From: RBG-13-68-16 sp041494245
GTDB lineage: Bacteria > Acidobacteriota > Thermoanaerobaculia > Thermoanaerobaculales > Thermoanaerobaculaceae
NCBI GenBank assembly: GCA_041494245.1
Contig: JBGQAK010000011.1
Location: 88,058 to 152,057, forward strand
Direction: 5' to 3'
Length of the DNA stretch: 64,000 nt
Position 1 is the stretch's first letter, and each line of letters begins with the position of its first letter. A program made the translations under genes and the position numbers. Below, piece after piece: positions 1-8,819 of the stretch. A model generated the notes under the pieces. That model saw only the letters and a program-made list of their open reading frames with translations, had not been told where the DNA came from and did no database searches.

Positions 1-77
1 AATTACAAGGGGCTCTGGCTCGTTGCCCCTGACGTTTGTGTGTGTTAGCGTGACCGCCCTGAGTGGAGGTAGAGGCT

Positions 78-638
78 TTGAAATTCCGACCCTTTGCCGG
101 GAAAACACCCCGCTGCGGCCGGCGGGTGTTCGTGGCCTCCACGGCCGCCGTGATCGGGGACGTCGAGCTGGGCGATGACGTGAGCGTCTGGTACGGCGCG
201 GTGCTCCGCGGCGACATCAAGGAGATTCGTATCGGCGCCCGCACCAACATCCAGGACAACGTGGTGATCCACGTGGACGAGCCGGACTTCCCGACCTTGG
301 TCGCGGAGGACGTCACCGTCGGGCATGCGGCGATCCTCCATGGCTGCCGGGTGGAACGGGGGGCGCTGATCGGGATGCACGCCACCGTGCTCAACGGGGC
401 AGTGGTCGGCGAGGAGGCGGTGGTGGCGGCGGGGGCTCTGGTGCCGCCCGGGATGGTGGTACCGGCGCGCACGCTCGTGGCGGGGGTGCCGGCCAAGGTG
501 CGGCGCGAGGCCGAGGCGGGGGAGCTGGAGCACGTCCGGCGCGGGGTGCGCAGCTACATGGAGCTCAAGGGCCGCTACCTGGCGGCCGACGACGAGAGGG
601 AGATCGCGGACCCAGCCGACTGGGCGAGGTTCGCGTGA
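78..638 (+). CDS. Gamma-class carbonic anhydrase family protein
   Basis: A left-handed beta-helix hexapeptide-repeat protein of the YrdA/PaaY/CaiE type. Such proteins are trimeric, zinc-dependent and cytosolic, and some have carbonic anhydrase activity. The three zinc histidines of the family are present in their usual motifs: VIHVD (about residue 73), then VGH and LHGC 25-35 residues later. I chose the TTG at 78 because GGAGGT ends 7 nt before it. The in-frame GTG at 63 lies partly on that ribosome site and would only add five residues. The stop overlaps the hisS start by 4 nt, so translation is probably coupled. The family is certain; the substrate is not. Confidence 0.87.
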   Translation: MKFRPFAGKTPRCGRRVFVASTAAVIGDVELGDDVSVWYGAVLRGDIKEIRIGARTNIQDNVVIHVDEPDFPTLVAEDVTVGHAAILHGCRVERGALIGMHATVLNGAVVGEEAVVAAGALVPPGMVVPARTLVAGVPAKVRREAEAGELEHVRRGVRSYMELKGRYLAADDEREIADPADWARFA

Positions 639-1909
639 TCCAGCGGCCGCGTGGCACACGGGACCTGCTGCCGCCCGAGACCCGCCTCTGGCAGGCGGTG
701 GAAGGGATCGCGCGGGAGGTCTTCGGAGCATTCGGCGGGGAGGAGATCCGCACGCCGGTGTTCGAGGCGACCGAGCTGTTCGTACGCTCGGTCGGCGAGA
801 CCACCGACATCGTCCACAAGGAGATGTACACGTTCCCTGACCGCAAGGGGCGCTCGCTCACCCTGCGCCCGGAGGGGACCGCGGGCGTGGCGCGGGCCTG
901 GATCGAGAACGGCCTGGGTGACCGCAGCCACCCGCTGCGCCTGTACTACCTGGGGCCGATGTTCCGCTACGAGCGGATGCAGCACGGCAGGTACCGCCAG
1001 TTCTCCCAGATCGGTCTCGAGATCGTCGGCGCGGACACGCCGCTCGCCGACGCCGAGCTGATCGCGGCGATGCACGAGTTCTTCGTCAGGCTGGGGTTTT
1101 CCGACCTCGTGATCCACCTCAACAACCTCGGGGACCCCGAGGACCGTCTGCGCTACCAGGAAGCGATCCGCACCGTCCTGGCGCCGCGCCGCGCGGAGCT
1201 GTGCTCGGACTGCCGGCGCCGCCTGGACGAGAACCCCCTGCGCATCCTCGACTGCAAGGTTCCCTCCTGCCAGGCCGTGGCGGCCGACGTCCCCCCGATG
1301 GACGAGGTGGCTGGGGAGGGCTCGCGGGGGCACGTGGCCCGGGTGGAGGCGCACCTGCGGCGGCTGGGGATCCCGTACGTGCGCAACGAACGGCTGGTGC
1401 GCGGGCTGGACTACTACCTGCGCACCGTCTTCGAGGTGGTGTCGCCGGTGCTCGGCAGCAACACGGTGCTGTGCGGCGGGGGCCGGTACGATCGCCTGAT
1501 CGCCGACCTGGGCGGGCCTGCGATCCCGGGGGTGGGTTTCGCGATCGGGGAGGACCGCCTGATCGAGGTCCTGCCGGAGGCCTTCAGGGTGTCGGTCCTG
1601 AGCCGGCCGAGGCTCTATCTCGTCCCGCTCGGGGAGGCCGCCCAGGAGACGGTCCTGGAGCTGGCCCTGGGTTGGATCCGGGAGGGCGTTCCTGTGGAGA
1701 TCGAGGCCACCGGGCGTTCGCTCAAGGCCGCGCTCAAGCGCGCGGACCGCGAGGGGTTCCGGGCGGTGGCGATCGTCGGGGACGATGAACTGCAAAAAGA
1801 CTCAGTTTCAGTGAGGGACCTGGTGGCGGGCAGCCAGACGTCGGTGCCGGCCGCCGAGCTCCCGCACTGGTGGCATGAGCTGATCGAAGGGCCCGCAAAG
1901 GGCCGCTAG
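635..1909 (+). CDS. hisS: Histidyl-tRNA synthetase
   Basis: Charges tRNA-His with histidine; class II synthetase, normally a cytosolic homodimer. The 424 residues match the usual length. Motif 2 is visible (GPMFRYERMQHGRYRQF, about residues 108-124), as is the histidine-specific motif RGLDYY at about residue 253, followed by the glycine-rich motif CGGGRYDRL. The canonical RGLDYYTRTVFE reads RGLDYYLRTVFE here, a mild change. The C-terminal anticodon-binding domain (about 325-424) is intact. The gene starts with GTG inside the stop codon of the carbonic anhydrase gene (GTGA overlap). Confidence 0.97.
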   Translation: MIQRPRGTRDLLPPETRLWQAVEGIAREVFGAFGGEEIRTPVFEATELFVRSVGETTDIVHKEMYTFPDRKGRSLTLRPEGTAGVARAWIENGLGDRSHPLRLYYLGPMFRYERMQHGRYRQFSQIGLEIVGADTPLADAELIAAMHEFFVRLGFSDLVIHLNNLGDPEDRLRYQEAIRTVLAPRRAELCSDCRRRLDENPLRILDCKVPSCQAVAADVPPMDEVAGEGSRGHVARVEAHLRRLGIPYVRNERLVRGLDYYLRTVFEVVSPVLGSNTVLCGGGRYDRLIADLGGPAIPGVGFAIGEDRLIEVLPEAFRVSVLSRPRLYLVPLGEAAQETVLELALGWIREGVPVEIEATGRSLKAALKRADREGFRAVAIVGDDELQKDSVSVRDLVAGSQTSVPAAELPHWWHELIEGPAKGR

Positions 1910-1944
1910 CAGCGACAGGCGCGTTCCGCGCCGGAGGGGGACAC

Positions 1945-3387
1945 GTGAGACACGTGACGCTGGCGCTGTGCGTGGCGGCGACGGTGCACGCGGCGAGCGC
2001 CGGGGCTGCCAAGCCGTTTCCGGTGGAGAAGGCCGCGGCGACGGTGAGCGCGACCTCGGCGTTCGCGACCGTTGAGCGCCTCGCCTCGCCCGAGTTCGAC
2101 GGCCGCCTGACGGGAACGTCGGGGTACGCGGCGGCCGCGAGGTGGATGGCCGGTGAGTTAAAGGCCGCGGGGTTGAAGGCGCTACCCGAGCACCCGGACT
2201 TCATGCAGCGCTTCCCGGTGACCGTGACGAGCGTCGAGAGCGCCACCATGGAGATCCTGCCTGCCGACGAGAAGGGCCAGACGCAGCGCCTGGAGTACTT
2301 CAAGCAGTTCCTGCCGCTCCTCTACTCGGGGACGGGGGACGTGACGGCCGGGGTGGTGTTCGTGGGGTACGGCATCACCGCCCCCGCGATGGGGCGGGAC
2401 GACTACGCCGGGATCGACGTGAAGGGTGCGATCGTGATGGCCGTGCGCGGGGCGCCCAAGGACGGGCGTGACTGGAAGGAGTTCAACTCCCACCGTGCGC
2501 GCACCGCCAACGCCAGGGCGCACGGTGCTGTCGGCTACATCTTCGCGGAGTCTGCGGCGGCCAACCCCAACGGCACCCCAATCCCCGACCTGCCGATGGC
2601 CGACGTCACCGAGGAGATCGGCAACGCGTTGCTGGCCTCCTCGAAGCTTACCCTCGAGGAGCTGCAGCGGGTGCTCGAGAAGGGCGGCGTGGCCAGCTTC
2701 GCCACCGGCCGCACGGTGCACTTGGCGGTCAAGGCAAGGCCCGCGAACGCGAGCGAGGGCGCCAACGTGGTCGCGGTACTGCCCGGCAGCGACCGCAGGG
2801 TGGCTGGCGAGTACCTGGTGGTGGGCGCGCACCTCGACCACTGCGGGAGCTGGCCCGCCCTGCTGCCGGGGGCGGACGACAACGCGTCCGGCTCCGCAAC
2901 CGTGCTGGAGATCGCACGGGCGGCGGCGTGGCTGCAGCCCCGCCCACGGCGGTCGCTCGTGATCGTGCTCTTCGCCGGCGAGGAGGAGGGGCTGCTGGGC
3001 TCGAAGTTCTTCGTCGAGCACCTGCCGGCGAGTCTGAAGCGCTGCGTGGGCGTGTTCAATCTGGACATGGAGGGTGTGGGGCGCGGCGCCTTTGTCGCCG
3101 CGGGCCAGAACTTCCCCGACCTCTTCAAGCTCCTCGAGCAGGCCCGTGACGCGCTCGAGCCCGGCATCACTCTGAGGGCGGGGCTCTCCGAGGGGGAGGC
3201 GCGGGCGGACCACGGGCCGTTTCAGGCGGCGGGGATCCCGGCCGTGAGCCTGTTCGGGACCGGCGCGTCCCCGCACCACGGCTACCACACCGACGAGGAC
3301 ACCATCTGGTGGATCGCCCCCAAGAACATGGAGGCGATCGGGCGTATCGTGCTCGACGCCGCGGTGCGCGCGGCCAACGCCCGGTAA
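1945..3387 (+). CDS. Secreted M28 family zinc metallopeptidase with PA domain
   Basis: A 480-residue aminopeptidase-like protein. Residues 1-22 form a signal peptide ending near AGAA, so the enzyme acts in the periplasm or outside the cell. A protease-associated insert lies at about 110-250. The co-catalytic zinc ligands of M28 are all in order: His in GAHLDH (about 296), Asp in GADDNASG (about 312), the catalytic Glu pair in GEEEG (about 345), Asp in NLDMEG (about 373) and His in YHTDED (about 446). A GGAGGGGG site precedes the GTG start. The peptide specificity cannot be read from the sequence. A peptide transporter gene follows 26 bp later, which suggests joint peptide scavenging. Confidence 0.9.
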   Translation: MRHVTLALCVAATVHAASAGAAKPFPVEKAAATVSATSAFATVERLASPEFDGRLTGTSGYAAAARWMAGELKAAGLKALPEHPDFMQRFPVTVTSVESATMEILPADEKGQTQRLEYFKQFLPLLYSGTGDVTAGVVFVGYGITAPAMGRDDYAGIDVKGAIVMAVRGAPKDGRDWKEFNSHRARTANARAHGAVGYIFAESAAANPNGTPIPDLPMADVTEEIGNALLASSKLTLEELQRVLEKGGVASFATGRTVHLAVKARPANASEGANVVAVLPGSDRRVAGEYLVVGAHLDHCGSWPALLPGADDNASGSATVLEIARAAAWLQPRPRRSLVIVLFAGEEEGLLGSKFFVEHLPASLKRCVGVFNLDMEGVGRGAFVAAGQNFPDLFKLLEQARDALEPGITLRAGLSEGEARADHGPFQAAGIPAVSLFGTGASPHHGYHTDEDTIWWIAPKNMEAIGRIVLDAAVRAANAR

Positions 3388-3412
3388 GTACGCGGGGCGA
3401 GAGGGAAACCCG

Positions 3413-4723
3413 ATGAAGGCGCGCGTGTTCCGGCAGCTCCCCGGCACCCTGTACTCGGCCCTCGTGATGGAGCTGTTCGAGCGGCTGGCCTACTACGGAA
3501 TGGTGCTGGTGCTGGGGATCTACCTGGTCCAGCACATCGGCATCCGCCCCGACGTCTACGGCGTCGTGTACGGGGTTTCGACCGCTGCCCTCTACCTCCT
3601 GCCGCTCATCGCCGGGGCGCTTGCCGACCGCTTTGGCTATAGGCCGGCGCTGGTCGTGGCCTTCGCCACGCTGACGGGAGGGTACGCGCTGCTCGGCAGC
3701 TCGAAGAGCTTCCCGGTAATCTGCGTGGCGCTCGCGCTCATCGCGGTCGGCGGCTCGATCGTCAAGCCGACGGTTTCCGGTACCGTCACACGCACGACCG
3801 AGGAGGGCAGCACGCGCCCGGTGGGGTTCGGCTTGTACTACATGATGGTCAACGCCGGCGGGCTGATCGGCCCGGTGATCGCTGCGCAGGTGCGAAACCG
3901 AACCGAGTTCCGTTACGTGTTCTGGGTTTCGGCGGCCGCGTGCGCCCTCATGTTCGTGCAGGCGCTCGTCGCCTTCCGGGAGCCGGTGGCGGCGGAGGAG
4001 CGACGCGCGGGGAAGAGGATCGGACGCGTCCTTGCGGACACCTTTCTTGTGCTCGGCAACTGGCGCTTCGTGCTCCTGCTGGTCATCTTCTCCGGCTTCT
4101 GGGGCATGATCGAGGTCCTCTACGCCTTCATGCCGCTATACCTGCAGAGCTTCACCGACCTGCTTGCGGTGGAGGCGGCGATCGACCGCGTCGTTCCGCT
4201 GACGCGCTGGGCAGGGCACTGGCTCAACCCGGAGGTCTTCGTCTCGCTCGACGCGTTGCTCATCGTGCTCCTGCAGGCGCCGATCTCCGCGGCGAGCCGG
4301 AGGTTGAGCACGCTCACGGCGATGCTGGTTGGAACGGCCGTGAGCACGCTCGCGTGGGTGGCGCCCGCGCTCTCTCCCGCCGCCGGCGTCGTGGCGCTCG
4401 GGATCTTCGTCTGGTCGATCGGCGAGATGATCTGCTCGGCGCGCTTCTTCGAGTACTGCGGCACGGTCGCACCGCCGGACCAGGTCGCGGTCTACCTCGG
4501 GTACTCGTTCTTCTCGATCTTCCTGGCAAACTTGTACGCGCCTCCGTGGGCCGGTTTGCTCTACCAACGCTTCGTGACCGACCGGGTCACCGCGCACGCG
4601 GCGCCGCAGTTCGTCCCGTTCTTCGGCGGCGTGATGCTGATGGGTGCTCTGTCGGCGGTGGGCCTGGTCCTCTACGCCATCTTTGTGGCGTCGGGCCGCA
4701 GCCGGGCCGAGCGCGAGGCCTGA
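3413..4723 (+). CDS. POT/PTR family proton-coupled peptide transporter
   Basis: An inner-membrane major-facilitator protein of 436 residues with about 12-14 hydrophobic segments. Residues 19-29 read ELFERLAYYGM, which is the ExxERxxYY-type signature of proton-dependent oligopeptide transporters in helix 1. It lies directly downstream of the secreted M28 peptidase on the same strand, so uptake of released di- and tripeptides is a reasonable inference. Its stop is 4 bp from the stop of a convergent gene, with no clear terminator between them. Confidence 0.83.
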   Translation: MKARVFRQLPGTLYSALVMELFERLAYYGMVLVLGIYLVQHIGIRPDVYGVVYGVSTAALYLLPLIAGALADRFGYRPALVVAFATLTGGYALLGSSKSFPVICVALALIAVGGSIVKPTVSGTVTRTTEEGSTRPVGFGLYYMMVNAGGLIGPVIAAQVRNRTEFRYVFWVSAAACALMFVQALVAFREPVAAEERRAGKRIGRVLADTFLVLGNWRFVLLLVIFSGFWGMIEVLYAFMPLYLQSFTDLLAVEAAIDRVVPLTRWAGHWLNPEVFVSLDALLIVLLQAPISAASRRLSTLTAMLVGTAVSTLAWVAPALSPAAGVVALGIFVWSIGEMICSARFFEYCGTVAPPDQVAVYLGYSFFSIFLANLYAPPWAGLLYQRFVTDRVTAHAAPQFVPFFGGVMLMGALSAVGLVLYAIFVASGRSRAEREA

Positions 4724-4727
4724 ACGC

Positions 4728-5483
4728 TCACGCCGGAACGGGGGGAACCGGAGCGGGGGCGGCCGGCGCTGGGAGCGCTCCCTGGCGGTAGGCCTCGGCG
4801 AAGGCGTGCACCGCAACGCAGTGGGCGGCGAAGCGCGTGGCGAAAATCCCCACGCAGCAGACCAACAGGCCGAACTGGGCCACGATCTCGGCCCCGATGG
4901 CGATCAGGAACGCGAGCGCGTACGGCCCGAAGGCCCGCCCGATGCCCTCCGTGACGCGATCGAAGCCGAACGCGGCCCCCAGGTGGTCCTCCGCGATGGT
5001 CGCGAGCAACCCGGCGGGGAGGTAGAAGAGCGTGACCAGGGCCGCGGGCGTGCCGACGAGCACGATGGGGAGCCAGGCCATCGCGGGGGAGGTGAGGGCG
5101 ATGACCAGGAGCGTCAGCCCGGCCGTGACCGCGACCGCAGGCAGCCAGAGTGCCAGCGCCACCAGCCAGAGGCCGAGCCCCTCGACGATGTCTTCGCCCA
5201 TGTGGTCCCAGGCGGGGAGGCCGCTTGCGCCGTCCAGGATCCCCCGGGCGGTGCGGCGCAGGTAGCCGAGCACGAGGAAGCGGCACGCCAGACCGACGAC
5301 GATGGCGATCGGCAGCACGGCCAGCTGATGGAAGGTGGGGCGGTGACGGGCGTGGAGGAGGCTCAGGATGGTTGGGAGGACAAGCAGCACCGGGAGGACC
5401 TCCAGGGATGCCCCAACGAGGATCCGCCCCAGCCACGCAGGGTGGCGAAACGGGTAGGCGAAACTGGCTCCCAGCTCGCTCAC
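4728..5483 (-). CDS. DUF4013 multi-pass membrane protein
   Basis: A 251-residue protein with about six hydrophobic helices. The N-terminus (FAYPFRHPAWLGRILVG) and the later GYLRRTARGILDG...LPAWD block match the DUF4013 family, whose function is unknown. A short proline/alanine tail closes the protein. It is convergent with the peptide transporter and divergent from the MoCo-carrier-like gene. No function can be assigned. Confidence 0.75.
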   Translation of the reverse strand: MSELGASFAYPFRHPAWLGRILVGASLEVLPVLLVLPTILSLLHARHRPTFHQLAVLPIAIVVGLACRFLVLGYLRRTARGILDGASGLPAWDHMGEDIVEGLGLWLVALALWLPAVAVTAGLTLLVIALTSPAMAWLPIVLVGTPAALVTLFYLPAGLLATIAEDHLGAAFGFDRVTEGIGRAFGPYALAFLIAIGAEIVAQFGLLVCCVGIFATRFAAHCVAVHAFAEAYRQGALPAPAAPAPVPPVPA

Positions 5484-5533
5484 GCTCCAGAGTACGCACC
5501 TGGTGGGCCAGGGTTTCCTGCTAGCATCACCCT

Positions 5534-6025
5534 TTGACGTCCAGGACGGGTCGGAGGCGCGCGCAGGTGCCCGTGAGGAAGATCGTCTCGGGGGGCCAGA
5601 CCGGGGTCGACCGGGCCGCTTTTGATGCCGCCGGTGAGCTCGGCATCCCCTGCGGTGGGTGGTGCCCGCGGGGCCGCCGGGCGGAGGACGGCGTCGTCCC
5701 GGCGGGGTATCGGATGCGCGAGGCGGCCTCCGCGGCGTACCCCGAGCGCACGGCCCTTAACGTGCGGGACTCCGAGGGAACCCTGGTCCTCACTCGGGGC
5801 ACCCCGCGCGGTGGCACGGCGCTCACGGTGTCGCTGGCCCGCCGCGCGGCCCGTCCCGTCCTTGTCGTGGACCTCGATGCCGGCGCGGATGTCGTGCGGG
5901 TGAGGGCGTGGCTTGTTGAGAACGACATTCATGTGCTGAATGTCGCCGGGCCCCGGGAGAGCGAGGCCCCGGGTATCCACGACCAGGCTGCGGCGCTCCT
6001 GCGAGAGCTGCTGGCCAATACGTGA
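5534..6025 (+). CDS. Putative molybdenum-cofactor carrier-like (SLOG superfamily) protein
   Basis: About 150-163 residues. It opens with KIVSGGQTGVDRAA, a glycine-rich nucleotide-binding loop typical of the MoCo-carrier/SLOG fold, then has a G-T-A-L-T motif near residue 97 and LVVDLD. Family members bind Moco or nucleotides. The physiological role here is unknown. The TTG at 5534 is the longest start. GTG at 5567 or 5573 lies behind a GGAGG and is a likely alternative that still contains the whole domain. No molybdoenzyme gene is nearby. Confidence 0.7.
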   Translation: MTSRTGRRRAQVPVRKIVSGGQTGVDRAAFDAAGELGIPCGGWCPRGRRAEDGVVPAGYRMREAASAAYPERTALNVRDSEGTLVLTRGTPRGGTALTVSLARRAARPVLVVDLDAGADVVRVRAWLVENDIHVLNVAGPRESEAPGIHDQAAALLRELLANT

Positions 6026-6034
6026 GCGCGGGGG

Positions 6035-6310
6035 TTATCGGGCCTCGAGGCGGATCTCGTCGATGATGCCTACGACCACCGAGCGCACCGGGGCGTCGGA
6101 GGAGGCGAACACCTGGCGGGCGCCGTTGCCCTCATCGAGCACCAGCACCGGCTCGCCCACGCCGGCGCCCACCACGTCCACGGCGATCACGTAGTCCCCT
6201 GTGGGCTTCCCGGCAGGATCGGTCTTCTCGACCACGAGGAGTTTCTTGGAGTCGTAGAACGGGTGGTTGATGGTGGAGTGGATCTCGCCGATGACCCTGC
6301 CGATGATCAT
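6035..6310 (-). CDS. BMC-P shell vertex protein (EutN/CcmL family), copy 1
   Basis: A pentameric vertex protein expected to cap the corners of a microcompartment shell. The 91 residues begin MIIGRVIGEIHSTINHPFY and carry the family's typical AVDVVGAGVGEPVLVLDEG core and a C-terminal VVGIIDEI. The ATG at 6310 is set by homology to the family N-terminus. An upstream extension in the same frame is only overlap with the next gene, and the 4-nt overlap there implies coupled translation. This is the last gene of the BMC operon. One of three non-identical BMC-P proteins in the operon. Confidence 0.92.
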   Translation of the reverse strand: MIIGRVIGEIHSTINHPFYDSKKLLVVEKTDPAGKPTGDYVIAVDVVGAGVGEPVLVLDEGNGARQVFASSDAPVRSVVVGIIDEIRLEAR

Positions 6311-6594
6311 GACCGCCGCCCGGCATCCCCGAGGTGGAGGTCGTCCACGATGCCGACGATCGTGTGGTCCACCGGGACGAACCAGGGATCGAGCGCGAGC
6401 GCCGCCTCGCGCCCGCCCTCGTAGTAAACGAGCTCGCCGGCGCCAGCCATGCGGGTGGAGTCGGCGGCCACCAGCGGCCGCCCCTTCGGCGCGCCGGCCT
6501 TGTCGAGGGGCTGCAGGAGCAACATCGGGATTGACTCCAGGCCCTCGACCACGACGCACGGGACCACGACCCCGATGATCCTGCCCAGCAGCAT
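6307..6594 (-). CDS. BMC-P shell vertex protein (EutN/CcmL family), copy 2
   Basis: A 95-residue vertex protein starting MLLGRIIGVVVPCVVVEGL. It has the LVAADSTRMAGAGELVYYEGG core and a C-terminal TIVGIVDDL that define EutN/CcmL proteins. It differs clearly from its two paralogues, so the vertices may be heterogeneous or specialised. Start and stop are locked to the neighbours: TGATG with the upstream BMC-T gene and a 4-nt overlap with the downstream BMC-P gene. Confidence 0.92.
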   Translation of the reverse strand: MLLGRIIGVVVPCVVVEGLESIPMLLLQPLDKAGAPKGRPLVAADSTRMAGAGELVYYEGGREAALALDPWFVPVDHTIVGIVDDLHLGDAGRRS

Positions 6595-7214
6595 CAGCTC
6601 TCCTGCTCCTCGCCCTCCAGCTCGAGAAGGGAGGCCGAGCCGAAGTACGTCGAGGCGTCCACCTCCCGGGTGAGGGCGTCGTGAGGGGAGGAGATGATCT
6701 TGAACCCCACCTCCACGCCCGTCTGCTGAAGGAACCCCACCACGATGTCCACCGCCGCCTCGATGTCGTGCAGCTCGCCCTGGTAGATCGAGAGCCCCTT
6801 CCCCGAGAGCCCGGTGTCCGCCAGGCGGATCTCGATCAGGGCCACGGGCGTGCCCTTGAGCGCCAGCTCCGCCGCTCGCACGTTCGATGAAACCGTGGCG
6901 GTCTCGATGATGGCGAGCGAGCCTGGTCCGATGGGATGGCGGCGGCCGAGGATGGCGTCGTAGACCTGGGGGTGGACGTCCGCCAGCAGCACGTGATCGA
7001 GCACGTTGGCGCCCCCGCAGAAGAGCCCCTCGTTGATGGCCTCCTCGACGGAGGCGGTCGTGCCGCCGACCAGCGTCAGGTACCTTCCGCGGCTGATCGT
7101 GCCGCACTTCAGGAAGGCGATCGGCGACTTTTTGAGCATCGCGTCGGTGGCGACCATCCCGACCGCGATGTCCTTGAACTCCAGCACGGCGATGGCAGGG
7201 TGCTTTTTCATCAT
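6594..7214 (-). CDS. BMC-T tandem-domain shell protein
   Basis: A 206-residue trimeric shell protein with two BMC folds in tandem: residues about 6-95 (AIAVLEFKDIAVGMVATDAM) and about 102-195 (SLAIIETATVSSNVRAAELAL). It forms pseudohexameric facet tiles with a larger central pore than BMC-H. It resembles the single-stacking BMC-T proteins described in Haliangium ochraceum. The start overlaps the aldehyde dehydrogenase stop (ATGATG), and the second Met is an equally good start. The end is acidic (LEGEEQES). Confidence 0.92.
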   Translation of the reverse strand: MMKKHPAIAVLEFKDIAVGMVATDAMLKKSPIAFLKCGTISRGRYLTLVGGTTASVEEAINEGLFCGGANVLDHVLLADVHPQVYDAILGRRHPIGPGSLAIIETATVSSNVRAAELALKGTPVALIEIRLADTGLSGKGLSIYQGELHDIEAAVDIVVGFLQQTGVEVGFKIISSPHDALTREVDASTYFGSASLLELEGEEQES

Positions 7215-8647
7215 GTGATCCTGAAGTGGTCCACGAGCACACAGCGCCGGAAGCGGGAGAACGATCTTGGGCCGGTCATGCCCTCACCGGTGGGGCTCGC
7301 GATGGTGAAGGAGCAGTACCCCTCGCCGTCGAGGCCGAGGCCGGCCTGGGAGCGCCCGTTCTTGACGAAGATGCTGCAGTCGCACTCCTTGGCCATGCGG
7401 GAGAGGTTGTCGAGGTTCTTCGAGTGCATGACCGCGGTGTGGCGGTTTCCGCCCTCCACCTGGACCGCGAGGTCGATGGCGGCATCCGCGTTTGGCACGC
7501 GGCAGAGGGGCAGGATCGGCATCATCTGCTCGGTCCAGAGGAGGGGGTGGTCCTGGTCCACCTCGACGACGCCGAGGCGCACGGAGGGGGGGACGCTCAT
7601 GCCGATCCTGGACAGGATGACGTCGGCGTTCTTTCCGATGAGGTCCTTGTTGACGTACGCCGGCTTCCGGGGCCCGTGCAGCTCGGTGAAGATGACCTTC
7701 TCGAGCTCAGCAAGGCGCGCCCGGTCGATCAGCACCGCGCCGCTGCGCGTCATGGCCTTGATGAGCCCGTCGGCAACCATGGCGACGCAGAGGACCTCCT
7801 TCTCGTCGGTGCAGATGATGTTGTTGTCGGTGGAGGCGCCCAGCACGATGTCGCGCCCGGCCTTGTCGATGTTGGCGGTCTCGTCCACCACCACCGGGGG
7901 GTTGCCGGGCCCGGCGCAGATGGCGCGCTTGCCGGACGCCATCGCGGCCTTCACGACCGCGCCCCCGCCGGTCACCACGACCAGGCGCACGGCAGGGTGC
8001 CTCATGACCTGCTGCGCGCTCTCGATCGTCGGCTCGGCGAGACACGTCACCACGTTGGCGGGCCCGCCGGCGGCCGTCACCGCCTTGTTCAGCAGGGCCA
8101 CGGCCTGCATCGAGCAGCGCTTGGCCAGCGGGTGGACGTTGAACACCACCGAGTTGCCGGCGGCCAGCATCCCGATCGCGTTGCAGATGATCGTGGAGGT
8201 CGGGTTCGTGACGGGGGTAATGGCGCCGATCACCCCGAACGGCGCCGGCTCGACGAGGGTGAGGCCGTAGTCGCCGGTGACGGAGTGCGGGTACAGCTCC
8301 TCGAGGCCGGGGGTCTTCTCGGTGACGAGACGGTTCTTGACGACCTTGTCCTCGACCCGCCCCAGGCCGGTCTCCTCGTGCGCCGTGCGGGCCAGCGCCT
8401 CGTTGTTCTCGAGCATCGTCTGCCGGATGCTCTCGATGATCTTCGCCCGGACCTTCAGGGGCAGGGCGACGAACGCCGGCTGGGCGCGCCGCGCCGCCTC
8501 CACCGCCTCGTCAACGGTGGCGAAGATCCCGAGGCCTGAGCCGGCGGCCGGCTGCCCCCCTGCGGCCGCCCCCGGAGCGGGGCGGTGGAGATCCGCCGCG
8601 ATCCTGCGCGCGATCGCTTCGATCTCCTGCTCGGTTAGCCTGGTCAT
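7211..8647 (-). CDS. CoA-acylating aldehyde dehydrogenase of the PduP/EutE type, BMC-associated
   Basis: Converts an aldehyde, NAD+ and CoA to an acyl-CoA; acetaldehyde is the likely substrate because an aldolase that releases it is in the same operon. The 478 residues carry the signature PFGVIGAITPVTNPT (about 138-152) and the catalytic Cys in DNNIICTDEKEV (about residue 279), close to the family consensus DNNLPC. Residues 2-20 (TRLTEQEIEAIARRIAADL) form a predicted amphipathic helix, followed by a Pro/Gly/Ala linker to residue 45. This is the layout of an encapsulation peptide that targets cargo to the shell. No alcohol dehydrogenase or phosphotransacylase is in the operon. Confidence 0.94.
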   Translation of the reverse strand: MTRLTEQEIEAIARRIAADLHRPAPGAAAGGQPAAGSGLGIFATVDEAVEAARRAQPAFVALPLKVRAKIIESIRQTMLENNEALARTAHEETGLGRVEDKVVKNRLVTEKTPGLEELYPHSVTGDYGLTLVEPAPFGVIGAITPVTNPTSTIICNAIGMLAAGNSVVFNVHPLAKRCSMQAVALLNKAVTAAGGPANVVTCLAEPTIESAQQVMRHPAVRLVVVTGGGAVVKAAMASGKRAICAGPGNPPVVVDETANIDKAGRDIVLGASTDNNIICTDEKEVLCVAMVADGLIKAMTRSGAVLIDRARLAELEKVIFTELHGPRKPAYVNKDLIGKNADVILSRIGMSVPPSVRLGVVEVDQDHPLLWTEQMMPILPLCRVPNADAAIDLAVQVEGGNRHTAVMHSKNLDNLSRMAKECDCSIFVKNGRSQAGLGLDGEGYCSFTIASPTGEGMTGPRSFSRFRRCVLVDHFRIT

Positions 8648-8672
8648 GCTCGCTCCGCCCGCGCCACAGGGC

Positions 8673-8815
8673 CCAGGGCGCAGGGCGCAGGGCGCAGCAA
8701 AAGAGCGAACCGGGCCGCAGTCCGGCCATCGTGAGCTGCCCCGGCCGGAACCCGCAGGAGGTTCAAGCCGCGACCCGAGAGGTCGTCACCCCGTGCCCTG
8801 TGCCCTGTGCCCTGG
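8673..8815 (-). repeat. Inverted tandem 7-mers in the gap between shell gene and aldehyde dehydrogenase gene
   Basis: The 172-bp gap between the BMC-P gene and the aldehyde dehydrogenase gene is the longest in the BMC operon and has no gene. Its left arm (8673-8693) is three copies of a CAGGGCG-type 7-mer. Its right arm (8795-8815) is the near-perfect inverse (19 of 21 positions). A transcript could fold into a long stem here, which might adjust dehydrogenase expression relative to shell proteins. The folding is inferred, not shown. Confidence 0.6.
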
Positions 8816-8819
8816 TCTC

